Of a stretch of 64,000 nt of DNA, positions 1-12,402 are shown in pieces (the stretch's first letter is position 1; the number at the start of each line of letters is the position of its first letter). The DNA is from Apiotrichum sp. Y4204. Lineage: Eukaryota; Basidiomycota; Tremellomycetes; Trichosporonales; Trichosporonaceae. The DNA lies in NCBI GenBank assembly GCA_025531455.1, contig JAMYHL010000033.1, forward strand, positions 310,001 to 374,000. The letters are read 5' to 3'. The notes under the pieces were generated by a model. It searched no databases. It saw only the letters and a program-made list of their open reading frames with translations, and was not told the origin of the DNA. Both the position numbers and the translations under genes were made by a program.

Positions 1-194
1 CGGTTCCCGTCGGCAGGTGGGCGGGAAATGGCGGCCGCGGCCCATTTCCGCATTTCCGTTCGGTGATCGGTGACTCGTTGCGATGTGGGTTTCAATAAAG
101 GACAGCCGCCAGTGACGTTGGACGCGATGAGCTAAGTATAGAAGGCTGTCGACATCAATTCGGTTTGTCATTCTCTCACTACACTCCCATTACA

Positions 195-3100
195 ATGTCG
201 GATCTCGCACGCATCGCCATCGACCGCGGAGGGACGTTTACGGACGCGATCTGCTCGCGCAAGGGCCACGATGACATTGTCCTCAAGGTGGGTTTTGGCT
301 TGTTGGTGACCTGCTGATGGCAGCTCCTCTCCGTCGACCCGGCAAACTACAAGGATGCCCCCACTGAGGCGTGAGTGTCGTATGTGCGGGACGCAGCGTG
401 AAGCTGTTGGTTTGGGGAGCTGGAAAGCTGGAGTTGAGATCGCATCTCAGGATTTTGTCTGCGAGCACACGACACGGAACCTCAAGTGATCAAATGATCA
501 CTGAGTGTAACGAATTCGTTCTTGCAGGGCGTCAAACACCTTGTCCCCCACTCGCCAACACCGTTTGGCCCCACTCGTCGAGGTATCCATGCGGCTGGGG
601 CTCCGGAGACTCGTGTGACCGTCTGAACTAATGAGTTTCACAGGATTCGTCGTATCCTAGGAGAGCTCGAGGGTCAGGAGATCCCAAAGGGGACCAAGCT
701 CAGCTTGGACCGCATCGAGTCTATCCGCATGGGCACCACCGTGTCCACCAATGCGCTTCTCGAGCGCCGCGGAGAACGCTGTGCACTCATCACCAGCAAG
801 GGGTGGGGCGACGTGCTGCTCATTGGAATGCAAGGTGGGTTATAGCAGCCGCGAGTCCAGACTGACAGAAGCCCGCCCTGACATCTTTGACCTGAGTATC
901 CAAAAGCTCGCGTTCCTGTATGATGAGGTTGTGGAGGTGAGCCATGGTTCTCGGTTTTCGCTCACTCCAGATCGACGAGCGCATCACCCCGCTGCAGTCC
1001 CTCGTCTCGCCGCCTGTTCCAGTGCCCAAGGGGGACGACAGCATCGTAACGGAGACTACCACGGGAGAGGTTGTCCGCGTCCTGTCTCGCCCAGACCCTG
1101 CAGAAGTCAAATCCAAGCTGCAGGCACTGTGGGACAAGGGTATTCGGTCAATCGCCGTCGCGTTCGTGCACTCGTACCTGTGGTCGGCACATGAGGACGC
1201 AGTCGCCAAGACGGCCCGCGAGATGGGCTTTGAAGTGAGCGTGTCGTCGCAGCTGCAGCCGATGATCAAGCTCGTCGCGCGCGCAAACTCGGCCATCGCG
1301 GATGCGTACCTTACTCCCGTGACGCGGCGGTACATCGAGGGCTTTGGCGAGGGCTTCGAGGGCGGACTCGCCGCGTTTGGCCCCAAGCTCCTCTTCATGC
1401 AGTCTGATGGCGGCCTCTGCGCCTGGGATAGCTTTTCTGGTTTACGGGCCATTCTCAGTGGTCCTGCGGGCGGTGTCGTTGGGTACTCCAAGACGTGCTA
1501 CGATGGCAAGCTCGGCAGTCCACTTATCGCTGTCGACATGGGAGGTCAGTTAATTAACGTTCGCAAGCGCTTACTCGGCAGGCACCAGCACGGACGTGTC
1601 GCGCTATGACGGCAAGCTCGAGCATGTGTTTGAGACGACGACTGCCGAGGGTGAGGACGCGTTCACTGGCAGTACTAACCGCAGTCATCATCCAGGCACC
1701 GCAGCTCGATATCAACACCGTTGCCGCAGGCGGCGGCTCGCGTCTCTTCTACCGCCACGGCATGTTTGTCGTCGGCCCAGAGGTATGAAATACACAACCA
1801 TGTGGAGTATCTGACACTCAGTCTGCAACAGCGCACCCCGGTCCCGCATGCTATCGCAAGGGCGGCCCTTTGGCCGTCACTGACGCGAACCTCCTCCTGG
1901 GCCGTCTCCTGCCGGAGCACTTTCCGAAGATCTTCGGGCCGAACGAGGACGAGGCGCTGGACATTGAGGCTACCCGCACGCTGTTCACCCAGCTCACGGA
2001 AGAGATCAACGAGGGTAAGGACAACAAGCTGTCCCTCGAGGAAGTCGCTGCGGGGTTCCTGCGCGTCGCGAACGAGACCATGTGCCGCCCTATCCGAACG
2101 TGAGTGCCACACGCTTTACAAGACTGACCCCAGGCTTACCGAGGCACGCGGGTACGAGAGCTCGGCACACCATCTTGTCATGTTTGGTGGTGCGGGTGGT
2201 CAGCACGGCTGCGCGATCGCGTCGGCTCTGGGTATCCAGCGCATCATCATTCCCCGCCTGTCGTCCCTTTTGTCCGCATACGGCATGGCGCTCGCAGACG
2301 TTGTCAAGGAGCTCTCAGAACCCGCTGCATTCAACATCTCAGGCAACCGCGATGCGGCAGGGATAAAGGAGCGCATTGACGCGCTCACCGCGCGCGCACA
2401 CGCGTCCCTCCACGACCAGGGCTTCCCGGACGAGCGGATCGTCGCCGAAGAGTATCTCAACTGCCGGTACAGCGGATCGTCTACGCAGCTGATGATCGAG
2501 CTTCCCGAGGACGGTGACGTCGAGTCGCGGTTTGTTGATGAGCACCGGCGCGAATTTGGTTTCAACCTCGACCGCGACATTCTTGTCGACGACCTGCGTG
2601 TGCGCGTCGTTGGGAGGAGTATTGGCGCCAGCACGCGCTCCCCGTACGCGGATTTTGAGGCGGCTGACAAGCGCGCGTTCAAGGGAGAGAGCGAGAGCAA
2701 GCAGGTGTACTTTGACGGCACGGGGTGGCTCGAGACCCGCGTCGTGCCCCTCGCAGCCCTTGCCGACGGCGAGCAGGTGGCGGTAAGCTAGTCGGATGGA
2801 AGCTTTATCTGACGCCAGGGCCCGGCTATCATCTTTGACAAGACGCAGACCATCCTCGTCGAGCCGGCACACCTCGCGACCTCGCTGCCGGAGCATGTTG
2901 TCATTGACGTCGTGGAGGAGACCAAGGTGGAGAAGAAGGCGCTCGACACGACGGACCTCGACCAAGTCGATCCTGTCCAGCTCTCAGTCTACGGCCACCG
3001 TCTCATGGGCATTGCTGAGCAGGTGAGGAGAAGGAGTTACCGAGCTGACAGCAGATGGGCAACATTCTGCGCAAGATCTCCATCTCGCTCAACATCAAGG

Positions 3101-4828
3101 AACGCTTGGACTAGTGCGTGACGCATCCGCTGATTATAACGCAATACTAATACCAGCTCTTGTGCGATTTTCAACGTCGACGGCGGTCTCGTCGCCAATG
3201 CGCCGCACATCCCGATCCATCTTGGTGCCATGTCGCACGCGGTGCGCCACCAGGCGCGCATTCACGGCGACACGCTGAGGGAAGGCGACGTGCTGCTGTC
3301 AAACCATCCTGCGGCCGGCGGCTCGCATCTTCCCGACCTGACGGTTATGATGCCTGCGTTCCACCAAGGAAAGATTGTTTTCTGGACCGCGGCCCGAGCA
3401 GTAAGCTTGTGCAGCCGAAATAAGCTGACAACAGCACCACGCAGACATTGGCGGTATCCGTGCGGGCTCTATGCCGCCGTTCTCCAAGGAGCTGTGGGAG
3501 GAGGGTGCGCAGTTCAAGTCGTTCAAGCTCGTCAAGGCGGGCAAGTTTGACGAGGAGGGCCTGACTGAGGCGCTGAATGCACCGGGAAAGTTCCCGGGCT
3601 GCAGCGGCACACGCACTCTGCGGGACAACATCTCGGACCTGCACGCGCAGGTCGCGGCGTGCCACCGCGGCGTGGTGCTCATCAACTCCCTCATCGACGA
3701 GCAGTCGCTCGACACGGTGCAGTTCTACATGCGCGCGATCATGCACACTGCCGAGCGGGCGGTGCGTGACCTCCTCCGCGAGGTGTCCCGGCGCTTCAGC
3801 GGCAAACCCCTTGAGGCGGTCGACTACCTCGACGATGGAACCCGGCTGGTGCTCAAGATCTCGATTGACGCCGACAAGGGCGATGCGCTCTTTGACTTTA
3901 CGGGCACGTCTCCGCAGACGTACAACAACCTGAACACGCCGACGGCCATCCTCTACTCGGCGATCATCTACGTGCTGCGCTCGCTCATCGTCTCGGACCT
4001 GCCGCTCAACCAGGGCTGCCTGAACCCGATCCGGGTAATTGTTCCGCCCGAGTCGGTCCTCGCGCCGACGGAGAACGTCGCGGTCTGCGCAGGAAACGTC
4101 GAGAGCTCGCAACGCGTCACAGACGTCATCTTCAAGGCCTTCCAGTCGTGCGCCGCGTCCCAGGGCGGATGCAACAACCTCACCTTTGGCGTTGGCCCCC
4201 GCGAGATTGACGGCAAGACGTTCAACGGCTTTGGATACTACGAGACGATTGCGGGCGGTGCGGGCGCAGGGCCAGGCTGGGACGGCCAGTCGTGTGTGCA
4301 GGTGCACATGACGAACGTGAGTGGAGACTCGATGATGGATGCTGACAGCAGACCGCGATCGGTGACGTTGAGCTCACGGAGCGCGTGTACCCCGTTGTCA
4401 TCCGCGAGTTCTCGCGCCGGCATGGATCGGGAGGAAAGGGCGCATGGCGCGGCGGCGACGGCTGTGTGCGTGACATTGAGTTCACCGAGACGCTCGACGT
4501 CGCGATCCTAAGCCAGCGCCGCGTTGTGCCTCCATACGGCATGGCCGGCGGCGAGCACGGTGCATGCGGTATCAATCACTGGTACCGCCTCACCGAGAAG
4601 GAGGGCGAGGACGGCAAGAAGGAGAAAAAGTACACGGTCATCAACCTCGGCGGCAGCAACCAATGCGTCATGCATGCCGGCGACCGTATCGTCATTAACA
4701 CGCCTGGTGGCGGTGGATACGGTGTTGAGGGAGAGCGCGGGGAGGGTGCGGCGCAGCGCGAGGCAGCGCCCCAGCCACGCGCCGGTGGCAGCCTTGGGGT
4801 GATGAAAGCGGCGCAGTACTCGAACTAG
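195..4828 (+). CDS. OXP1: 5-oxoprolinase (ATP-dependent, hydantoinase A/B fusion)
   Basis: Opens 5-oxo-L-proline to L-glutamate with ATP in the cytosolic glutathione (gamma-glutamyl) cycle. The start is the ATG at 195, followed at once by the family N-terminus [11 protein letters not shown], the HyuA nucleotide-binding signature. Joined exons give the usual order: HyuA N-terminal domain ([13 protein letters not shown] near 730, RPDIFDL near 880), HyuA core ([11 protein letters not shown] near 1460, [12 protein letters not shown] near 2190), then the HyuB domain ([13 protein letters not shown] near 3305, [12 protein letters not shown] near 4015, [14 protein letters not shown] near 4415, GGGGYG near 4710). 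There are about a dozen short GT-AG introns; the longest is 371-643. Spliced length is near 1,300 residues, as expected for eukaryotic 5-oxoprolinases. The acceptor after 866 is ambiguous by one codon. It converges on the flavoprotein gene, with only about 80 bp between stop codons. Confidence 0.93.
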
Positions 4829-4911
4829 ACATGGGAAGTGATGGGATCCTTAGTTGATGCAGTACTTGTGATATCAGTGCGATATAATGCCTTCCTAGCT
4901 ACTACTACAGC

Positions 4912-5979
4912 CTACACGCCACTCTCGAGATCCTCGCCCGCGACCTCGCCTGCAGCCACAATCCCCGCATTCTGCCCCTGCGCAACGCTCATACTGACGT
5001 TTGCAGCCGTGCTCCCCGCGTTGCCGGCCCAAAACAACCCGCGGACAGCGGTACGCGGATCGGCCCCCGCGCGCGGGGGGAGGAACGCCGGCGGGCTCGC
5101 GTCCGCTGGCGCTGGTAGTGCGCCGCCTGGGCCGAGGTCGGAGGAACCGAGCAGAGCGGGGGTGAGCAGCGGCCGCGCATGCGCGTTCGCCTCGACCGTT
5201 GGCGCGACCATCACATATGGCAGCACGAGCTCGCCGTCCGCCAGGACAAACCGCATGTCCCCCTCTGCTGTCGTCTCCACCCGGCTAATCGGAGAGGTCA
5301 CGACCTCGATTCTGGAATCAGCCTGGTCGTAAACGCGTACTCACCCCCGCGTCCTGATTACATCCGCATAACGCACCAGCCCCTCGACATCATCTTCCGC
5401 CGCGCCGTGCGTGAGCACGACAGTCCGCGTATGCGGCACCGCAGCCCACATGGTGAGCATGGCGGCGAGGACGGCATTCCGCCCCGCGTCCCCGGTCGGG
5501 AGGAGGAAGCCCATCGCCCCGCCGGCCGTCTCGGTGCCGTGGCAGAAGAGGCAGTGTAGTGCGCGAGTACCCCAGTGGCCCGCGAGACCCGGAATGTCGG
5601 GGAGCACGTCGCGGGCCCCGCTCGCGAGCACGACTTTGCGCGCATGGATTACTCTTCCGGCCGAGTCTCGCGCCTCGAACAGTGAATTAGAGCTGGGGCT
5701 TGAGTTGCCACTTCCGCTCTCGAGCCGCGTAAGCGACACGATGCGCGCGTCCCGTATAGACCCCGTGCTGTACTTTTCCAGATCGCGGCGCGCGTCTGCC
5801 CGCCATGTCGCCGGGTCCGCCCCGTCATACCCCATTATCGTATGTGACGAGCGTGAGGAGCCGTTGCGGTACGACCCACTGTCGTACAGCAGCCACGGGC
5901 GGAGCGTGCGCGAAAACGCGGTGCCGGCGCCGAGGCCGCCCGGCCCGCCGCCGATGATGAGCAGGTCCGTCGTCTCCAT
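4912..5979 (-). CDS. Thioredoxin-reductase-like FAD/NAD(P) oxidoreductase (GliT-like family)
   Basis: Two exons (5979-5345 and 5311-4912) separated by a 33-nt intron with GTGAGT donor and CTGAT...CAG acceptor; the joined product is 344 residues. The start at 5979 is chosen because METTDLLIIGGGPGG puts the FAD-binding GxGxxG motif at residues 9-14; an upstream ATG would add an uncharged-by-homology leader. A second hallmark is HCLFCHG, a CxxC redox-active disulfide where thioredoxin reductases carry CAxC, and GLFWAGNAG near the C-terminus is the second FAD-contact motif. The family includes fungal disulfide oxidoreductases acting on small dithiols such as gliotoxin as well as true thioredoxin reductases. 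No cluster of secondary-metabolism genes is nearby, so the substrate is open. No N-terminal signal is seen, which suggests a cytosolic enzyme. Confidence 0.85.
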
Positions 5980-6643
5980 GCTATCTGAGTGTGGGTGGTG
6001 TGATGAACGTGGGTTCGCATTTCGCAAAGTGCATCTCATGTCTTGGATTTTGTATCTTGTTGATGTCATGCCATTCCTTATTCGAGCCGCTGTTTCGCCC
6101 ATCGCCGAGAACCTCGGCTTATTAACGACCGCAATTGCGTTCCGCGGACACCATCACCGACAGCTGGTCAGAAGTGACCTGTCGAGCTTGAGCACTCTTG
6201 CACCTCCTCAGATTGCCATTCGCTCACGGACTTGGTGTCCCAATCTCGCCCACATTCACAGTATCGCGGCAACAGATGCATACACTATCAAATCTCTGCT
6301 CAACAAGACGCACCCGCTCGACACGCCAGCGGGCACACCGAAAAGTCGTCTGTCTCTACACGGGAGATAGACCGGGCGGCGCACAATTACAGCACCTCCC
6401 GGCCGTATGCTGAGTTACAGGCGGACGCTACAGATGAGAGCAGCGCGCGCGGGGTATGGGTGTGAAGGGTGGAGATGGAGAGGGTTTTCTGAGGGTTTTC
6501 TGTTTTCTAAGAGGGTTTCAAATTTCCGAAACAAGGTTGATTTGTACACTGGCGAGAAGATTACCGGTCGCTTGGGAGCTTGGTACAGCCGTACAGCCGC
6601 GTCGGTGTCGCGATTCCATTCCAGTCGAGAAAGACGAGGCCTG
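5980..6643. other. Intergenic: flavoprotein promoter and Puf4 3' region
   Basis: No convincing coding exon on either strand. It should hold the promoter of the leftward flavoprotein gene and the 3' end of the leftward Puf4 gene. No clear regulatory motif was recognised. Confidence 0.5.
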
Positions 6644-9600
6644 TTACATCATGGGCATGTGACCGCCGTTGGGGTACATGAACGCAGCGGAGGGGTCCTG
6701 CCACAGAGGCAGGCCCGGCTGGCCACCACCGTTACGGTCGGTCGTCAGAGAGTCGACATCACCGGGGGCGGTGGCCGGAAGGGCGTCGAGGCCGCCCGGG
6801 TTGCTACCGCTGTTCCAGTTGGGCGCGGGCTGGCCGGAGGGACCCCGCAGGTGGAGCCATGGTTGGCCGTCGGGGCCAGGGGCATGGTAGCTCATACCGC
6901 TGTGGTTGTGGATCTCACGACCGTGGAACGGGGGAGCTCCACCAGTAGCACCGCCCTGGTGGCTGCCTGCGCCACGTCCGTAGCCGCCGGGGCCCATGAA
7001 CGGCGCACCAGCCGCGCCATAGACGTCGGTGAGGGCGTTGATGTGCTGGAGCTGAGGACGGCCGAGGTGGCGCGGGTGGTAGCCGCCGCCGCCGCCGCCT
7101 GCCGAGCGGTTGTAGCCGCCACGGCCGCCGTAACCACCACCGCCGCCACCACCACCGCCGTAGCCAAGAGTCGCGTCCTCGCGCTGAAGCTTAGACTGGA
7201 TACGCTTGCCGTACGGGGTGTTGCGGATCGAGGGAAGGATGGGGCGGATGCACTCGACGAGCTGAGGTCAGTACTTGAGCTGCCGCTGTTCACTCACAAT
7301 CATGCGCTGGCCAATCTCGCAGTAGTCGAGGATGGTCTGGATGACATAGTTGCCGTAGCTGTCGCGCAAAAGCTTCTCAAGACGGGAACGGTTGAGGACC
7401 TCGCTAACAAGCACCTTGCGAATCTCGGGGTCGGCAACGCGAATACACTTTTCTACAACATTGGAAGAGAACCTGCCATCAGTATGTTATCTCGGTCGGA
7501 CCACTCACTTTTGCACAGACAGGCTGCAGACGTTGCCGATAAAGGTGCGGATGAGGGGCTCGGAGAAACGAGCGTCATTGAGGTCGAGGATGTACTGGAT
7601 AACGTAGTTGCCAAATGGATCCTGGACGAGATACAGCGAGTTGAAAATGATCTCCGTGACGAGCTGGAGGCGCTGGGCCGGCGACGCGTGGTCGATCGAG
7701 CGCTGCAGCACGCAGCAGCCGTGACGGTGGGTGGCAACCTCGATGAGGTTGGTAGCGATGGCGTTGTAGATGAACTGGTTGTCTTCGGGAATGAGCTTGT
7801 TGAGGCACTTTTGGATCACGTGGTTGCCGTTGAGATCCTTGATCAGTGCCACAACATTCACAGACAGGGCGTAGATGAGGGTGCGAATCTGCTTGGGCTG
7901 GCGGGGCTGCGCGAGGAAGTCGACCATCTTCTGCACAGCACGGGTGCCGTGCATGTTGAGCGAGATACCGACAAGGTCGTTGGACACCGAGTCGATGATC
8001 GCAGAGCGCTGCTCCTCAGTGGCATGCTCGAGCAGCTTCTGGCAGAGGTAATTGCCAAAGGGGTCGATCATAAGCTCGGGGAAGTGGCCGTACGTCTCGC
8101 GGAAGATCATGTCGCGGTGGGCGGGGTCACCCTCCTCGAGCTTCTTCTGGAGGTAGCGGCAGCCGTGCTGGTCCTTGCAGAGCGAGAGGATCTCACCCTG
8201 GAGGTCCTCGAGACGCATGCCGGAGAAGCGGTTGAACTCGCGGTCCGCCTCGGTGCGCTTGGTCTTGAGGCCCATCATACCACCGGGGTAAAGCGAGCCA
8301 GATCCAAAGTTGTCGTCGTCAAACCCGTACGAGTCGTAGCCCTGGGGAACAAACGAGTTGTTACCGCCGCCGGACATGCCCATGTTCGAGTAGAGCGGGT
8401 CAACGCCGTAGGGGCGGGGGCCGTCGTTCATGTTGCCGAACCCACCACTGCCGACCTTGGAGCTGAAGGCACGGGCGAGATCGGGGTTGGAAAAGCCGCG
8501 GTTACCCTGCGAAAAGCTGTCGAGCGAAGGGCTGGTGCCGGTGCGCTTCGGGGGCATACCCGCCGTGTTGGGGTTAAGGCTGAAGGGCGTGCCCGGAACC
8601 GATTTGGAAGGCATGGCGGGAAGGGACGCGATGCTGTCAGCAAGACCGGCAGATGGCGAAGTCTTCCGGCTGGTAAGAAGCGGATCGCGGGGCGTCTCGT
8701 CGCCGGAACCAGCCATGAGGCCCATGCCCGGCGAAGGCGAGGTGAGTCCGCGCGCACCCTGGTTGGGGAACGGCGTCCAGTCCGACGACTTGAGGGATGA
8801 AGTGTCGAAAGGACGCGAGCCAAACGCGCGCGACGACGCCTGGGGAAGAGGGGCGAGGTCAAGCGCCGCCGATGCAGCCGACAGGTGCTTGGACTCCTTG
8901 ACGCCGGGGAATCCGTCGTCATCGTTGACGAGGTACGAAACGGACTCTGTGGGTGTGAGCGGTTTCGTCCACTGTGGTTGGCTGAAAAAAAAAATTCTAC
9001 CCCCCAAAAAACCGGGCACGAAAAAAATGCGAAAAAAGAAAAACTCACTGTGCGCGTTGTCGGCCGCAACGTCGTCGTCCTCGGCCCACTCCTTGCGTCC
9101 AGGCTCGAGGACGCTGAGGCTGAGCTTCTCCATGCCAAAGGTGCCACCGTAGGCGCTGGTCCGCCGGGAAGCGGGCATGCTCTTGGCGCCGTTCTCGCGG
9201 CCCTGGCCAATGGGGGCCGGGGCGCCTGCGCCAGGAGCGCGGTCAGCGGCCGAGTTGGCAGTGAGCCGTCCCAGAGGCGAGGTCGGCGCCGAGGCGGGCT
9301 CGACTGAAACATTCGACCCGTTCATGAGAAGATCATCGGCACGCTGCTCAGCCTCGAGGGCAGCCATCTGGGCCGCGAGCCGCGCGCGCTGCTCCTCGCG
9401 GGCAGCACGCTTCTGCTCGAGCAACTGCTTGTCCTGCGCCGAGTTCTCAAGAGTGGGGGTGACGGCCTGCCGTCAGCAATGCAAGAGACTCCAAAACTTA
9501 CCTCATCATTGTGACCGTTTACGTCCGACGCGGGGGAGACGCCCGCTTTGAGGACATCGAGGTCGGCGCCGCTGGGCTTGATGGGCGAAGCAGTGGTCAT
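6644..9600 (-). CDS. PUF4: Pumilio/PUF-domain mRNA-binding protein, Puf4-like
   Basis: Sequence-specific 3'-UTR binding regulator of mRNA decay and translation. Start is the ATG at 9600; exons are 9600-9502, 9466-7509, 7472-7298 and 7261-6644, giving 949 residues. The N-terminal half is disordered (a coiled, Glu/Ala-rich stretch, then Ser/Pro-rich). The C-terminal half has the eight-helical-repeat PUM-HD, with repeat cores such as DQHGCRYLQKKLE, DPFGNYLCQKLLE, NMHGTRAVQKMV, DLNGNHVIQKCL, HRHGCCVLQRSI, DPFGNYVIQYI, FSSNVVEKCI and DSYGNYVIQTIL, then RNTPYGKRIQSKL, which closes the domain. CCVLQR in the fifth-type repeat matches the Puf4/Mpt5 class better than Puf3. A Gly/Tyr/Arg-rich tail follows (7180-7080). 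A GT-AG segment at 9048-8982 looks intron-like but removing it (67 nt) breaks the frame; see findings. Confidence 0.92.
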
Positions 9601-11286
9601 GCTCTAATAGACGGCGTGGCGTTGGCAAGGATCCGCGAGCTGAGGATGTTAGTGTGGAGCAGGGGAGGTGAAGGCAGAGCAGGTGGCGAGCCGCGGTGGT
9701 GCTGACACGGCACGGTGACGGTGAGATGGTCCCGGGGCGGGGGCGAAAAACGCACGTCAAACTCTGAAGGATCCAAAACACAGTGGCCTCTTTTTCGGCG
9801 TGAAGATGGTTCTGGAGACCGAAGGAAGTGAGGAAAAGGGACGCGGTCGTGAGGAAAGGCGATATTCGACGGCCGGGGGAGAGGTGGAAAGGAGCGGAGG
9901 TAGAATGGGCGGTTTGGAGAGGAGAGGTGGCACGCGCGCGACGGTGGAAGGCAAAACGATGCGTCAGCAAGGTGCACGGACGGAGAAGAAAGCTGTGTGC
10001 AAGCCTCTTTTAGTCACGCCAACGGATGGAGTCACGCTCCCAACGAAGGCAGTGGTGGCGAGGAGGGGGTATGTGGTGGTGAGGGGTTGAGGAGAGGGGG
10101 ACAAGATACGGTGGTGGCCGGTATCTCGAGTTGGCAAAAAAAAAAAAAAATCCTGCCCTGCATTCCATCGGATCCACCCCAGGGGCACATTGTCTCCATG
10201 ACTCCGATTTTCAGAGATAATGCTCCTCTCGCCCTGTCCTCTTATCTCTGGAAGTATGCACTCGTCGTGAAGTAATGAACTGTGGAGACACGACACTCAC
10301 CAGACCACGGAACGTGTGGAGAGACGTAGATGAGTTGGCGATTGTCGGAGAAAGGACAAGAGTCGTGCCGACAAGGAAGCGAGGGTTGCTCAAAGTGTCG
10401 TCCGAAGGTCGTCTAATTGGATTTGGGGGTTTTGGTATATAATGGCTTCTATTACCCTTTGCAGATAGGCGTGATCCTGTGTTTTTTTTTGCTGTTTTAT
10501 CTCCTTTGGATTTTCCGGTTTTTGTGGGTTTCGCGCTAGAAGCTACAACAGAAGAGCACTGAGCGTACAGCGAGCGAGCGAGATCGAGCGAGAGAGAATG
10601 AGATGGAGGTCCCAAAATGAGGTTTGAAGATGAGATGATGATAGTGACGAGTAAAGGAGGTGGTATCGGGCAGAGGCGGACGCTCGCGTTGGTGTGTGTG
10701 TGGTGTGGGGTGGCGTGGCTGAGACACAGTTTGGCTCCGGGGAAATCACGCCCCAGGTCCGGGGTCCTAGGCGCTGTGGGCAGAGATTACACTGATTACA
10801 CCACCCCTGCATTACAACACAACCCGCCTCGATGCGCCTCCTCTCTGACATCTCTTGGCGCCTCGACATCATCATCTGGCTGTAGTACAATGCATGTATG
10901 CCGAACACTTGGGTCTTGGAGCGGATATGTATGAAAAAGGATAGCAACATTGTTCCAACATTGTTCCACTTTGGACATGGTGGGACCGGTCAGTGAGTAG
11001 ATTGAGCAGCGATTAGTGAGTGAGCGCCTGTTCAGCACATCTTATCTCGCCCTCTCTAGACGTGCGATGCACTGCAGGGGGCGGAGGGCCCGCTCAAACT
11101 CCAAGAGCAATTGAGCCCCCCAGGACATTGTCAAAAACAAAATTGTGGCTTCGTGTCCGACTCCGACTCCGACCGATCTCGGCGCCGACCCCGCCAATGT
11201 GCACCAAGAAACATGAGAGCGACGGGGATGCCATCACAAATACAGACGTCAGACCCTCGGTGCGAGAAATGCTATGCAAAACTAGC
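9601..11286. other. Intergenic/5' leader of PUF4 and 3' region of RPS29
   Basis: About 1.7 kb without a supportable coding region. The stretch next to 9601 is pyrimidine-rich on the minus strand, as in long fungal 5' leaders, and short ATG-initiated frames there could be uORFs. A run of about 15 A sits near 10137. TATATAAT on the plus strand near 10436 is the only TATA-like sequence noticed. Confidence 0.4.
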
Positions 11287-12178
11287 TTAGTTGTACTGAA
11301 AAACGTCAGCCAAAACACCTTTCTGCACCCCACCTTAACGAAGCCCATGGCCTTGGCCTTCTCGCGGAAGCACTGATGGTCAGCATAGCTCTCCTCGGCG
11401 TCGTGAAAGCGGCGTTCTCACCTGCCTGCACATCATCATTCCCCTTAGAGAGCGTTAGCAACGACGAAGAACATGTCCGAGACGACTCGGAGACTCGGAG
11501 GACCTACCACTTGCTGTTGGGTGTCAGTGGTGAAATTTCGGCGATCAACAAAAACACAGCTAAACTCACCGGACGAGACCGGCCTGGTGGGCGCAGACGC
11601 GGCACTGGCGCGAGCCCTTGCCGTAGTTGCGGGGGCTGGAGTTAGTTTGGTTGCTTCGAGAACGTTCGGTCGAGCGGGATGGTGGATGTCGAGGTGGATG
11701 GGTGGCAAGGGGCGATCCGACCGAAATCCGGCTAGAAACGCCCATCTGCACATTTTTTGGACGCGAAGACGATGGGGCGACGGGCAAGCTTCTGGGGGAC
11801 AGGCGTAGATGGGAGGTGGCGAGTGGGAGTGGTCGAAGTCGTTGGGGGAGGGGGACCTGTTCGTCGAGGCGTAGGTGATCCGAGTGGTCCGACGACCGAA
11901 TCAACGCAGCGTCAAACGCCAGCAACAACGCTTGGAGAGCGCACGCCGACGTCGCCTCCGCCGCTTTCGAGCCGTCTCCGTCCCATCTCGATCCTCGCCG
12001 GGCCGTCCCATCGCCATCTTCGCGCCCAGCCTCTCACTCTCCCAATCCCTCGCCCTTTCCGCTTCTCGAATCCATCTCGTATCCGCTCGACGCCGCCAAA
12101 CTTACTGGGAGAACCCTGCGCGTTAGCAACTCCTCCACGACGGCAGACGGTGTACTCACAAACGTTAGAGTGAGCCAT
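11287..12178 (-). CDS. RPS29: 40S ribosomal protein S29 (uS14), seven exons with microexons
   Basis: Small zinc-binding protein of the 40S head. Exons, by conserved residues and splice sites: 12178-12160 (MAHSNV), 12115-12106 (10 nt, WFSH), 11635-11570 ([19 protein letters not shown]), 11513-11508 (6 nt, RK), 11443-11422 (22 nt), 11372-11334 ([11 protein letters not shown]) and 11295-11287 (YN, stop). The total of 171 nt gives 56 residues, the family length. Both zinc CxxC pairs (CRVC and CRQC) are present only when the 6-nt and 22-nt exons are included. Each intron has a good donor and CTAAC or CTGAC before the acceptor; the second is 470 nt, long for this genome. In this model the normally near-invariant KYGLN(I/V/M)C segment reads KWGMMMC, so exons 4-5 are the least certain part. 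The gene is leftward; its promoter lies right of 12178. Confidence 0.85.
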
Positions 12179-12402
12179 ATTGAGTTGTCGAAAAAGAGCG
12201 CGAAAGATACGCGGTTTTTGTCTAACTGTCAGTCTTTTCAATTCCGACAGCGTTCCACCTCGCCGTCGCGCGGTCCTATCGTCGTCCTCTGCGCGGTCGC
12301 GATCCTCGGCGTCGTCGGCGGCGGCGTACTCACTGGCTGGCTTGGTTTTGATGGTTGGGTAATCGATAGCAAGCGGACTTTGACAAGTGAGCGTCGCTGC
12401 GG

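Noticed and set aside
3345..4307. 320-codon minus-strand frame opposite 5-oxoprolinase HyuB domain
   Set aside because: Antisense shadow of a GC3-rich gene.
6407..8800. 797-codon plus-strand open frame opposite PUF4
   Set aside because: It is the antisense shadow of the PUM-HD coding strand; composition is Val/Ala/Arg-biased with no domain, and PUF repeats are unmistakable on the minus strand.
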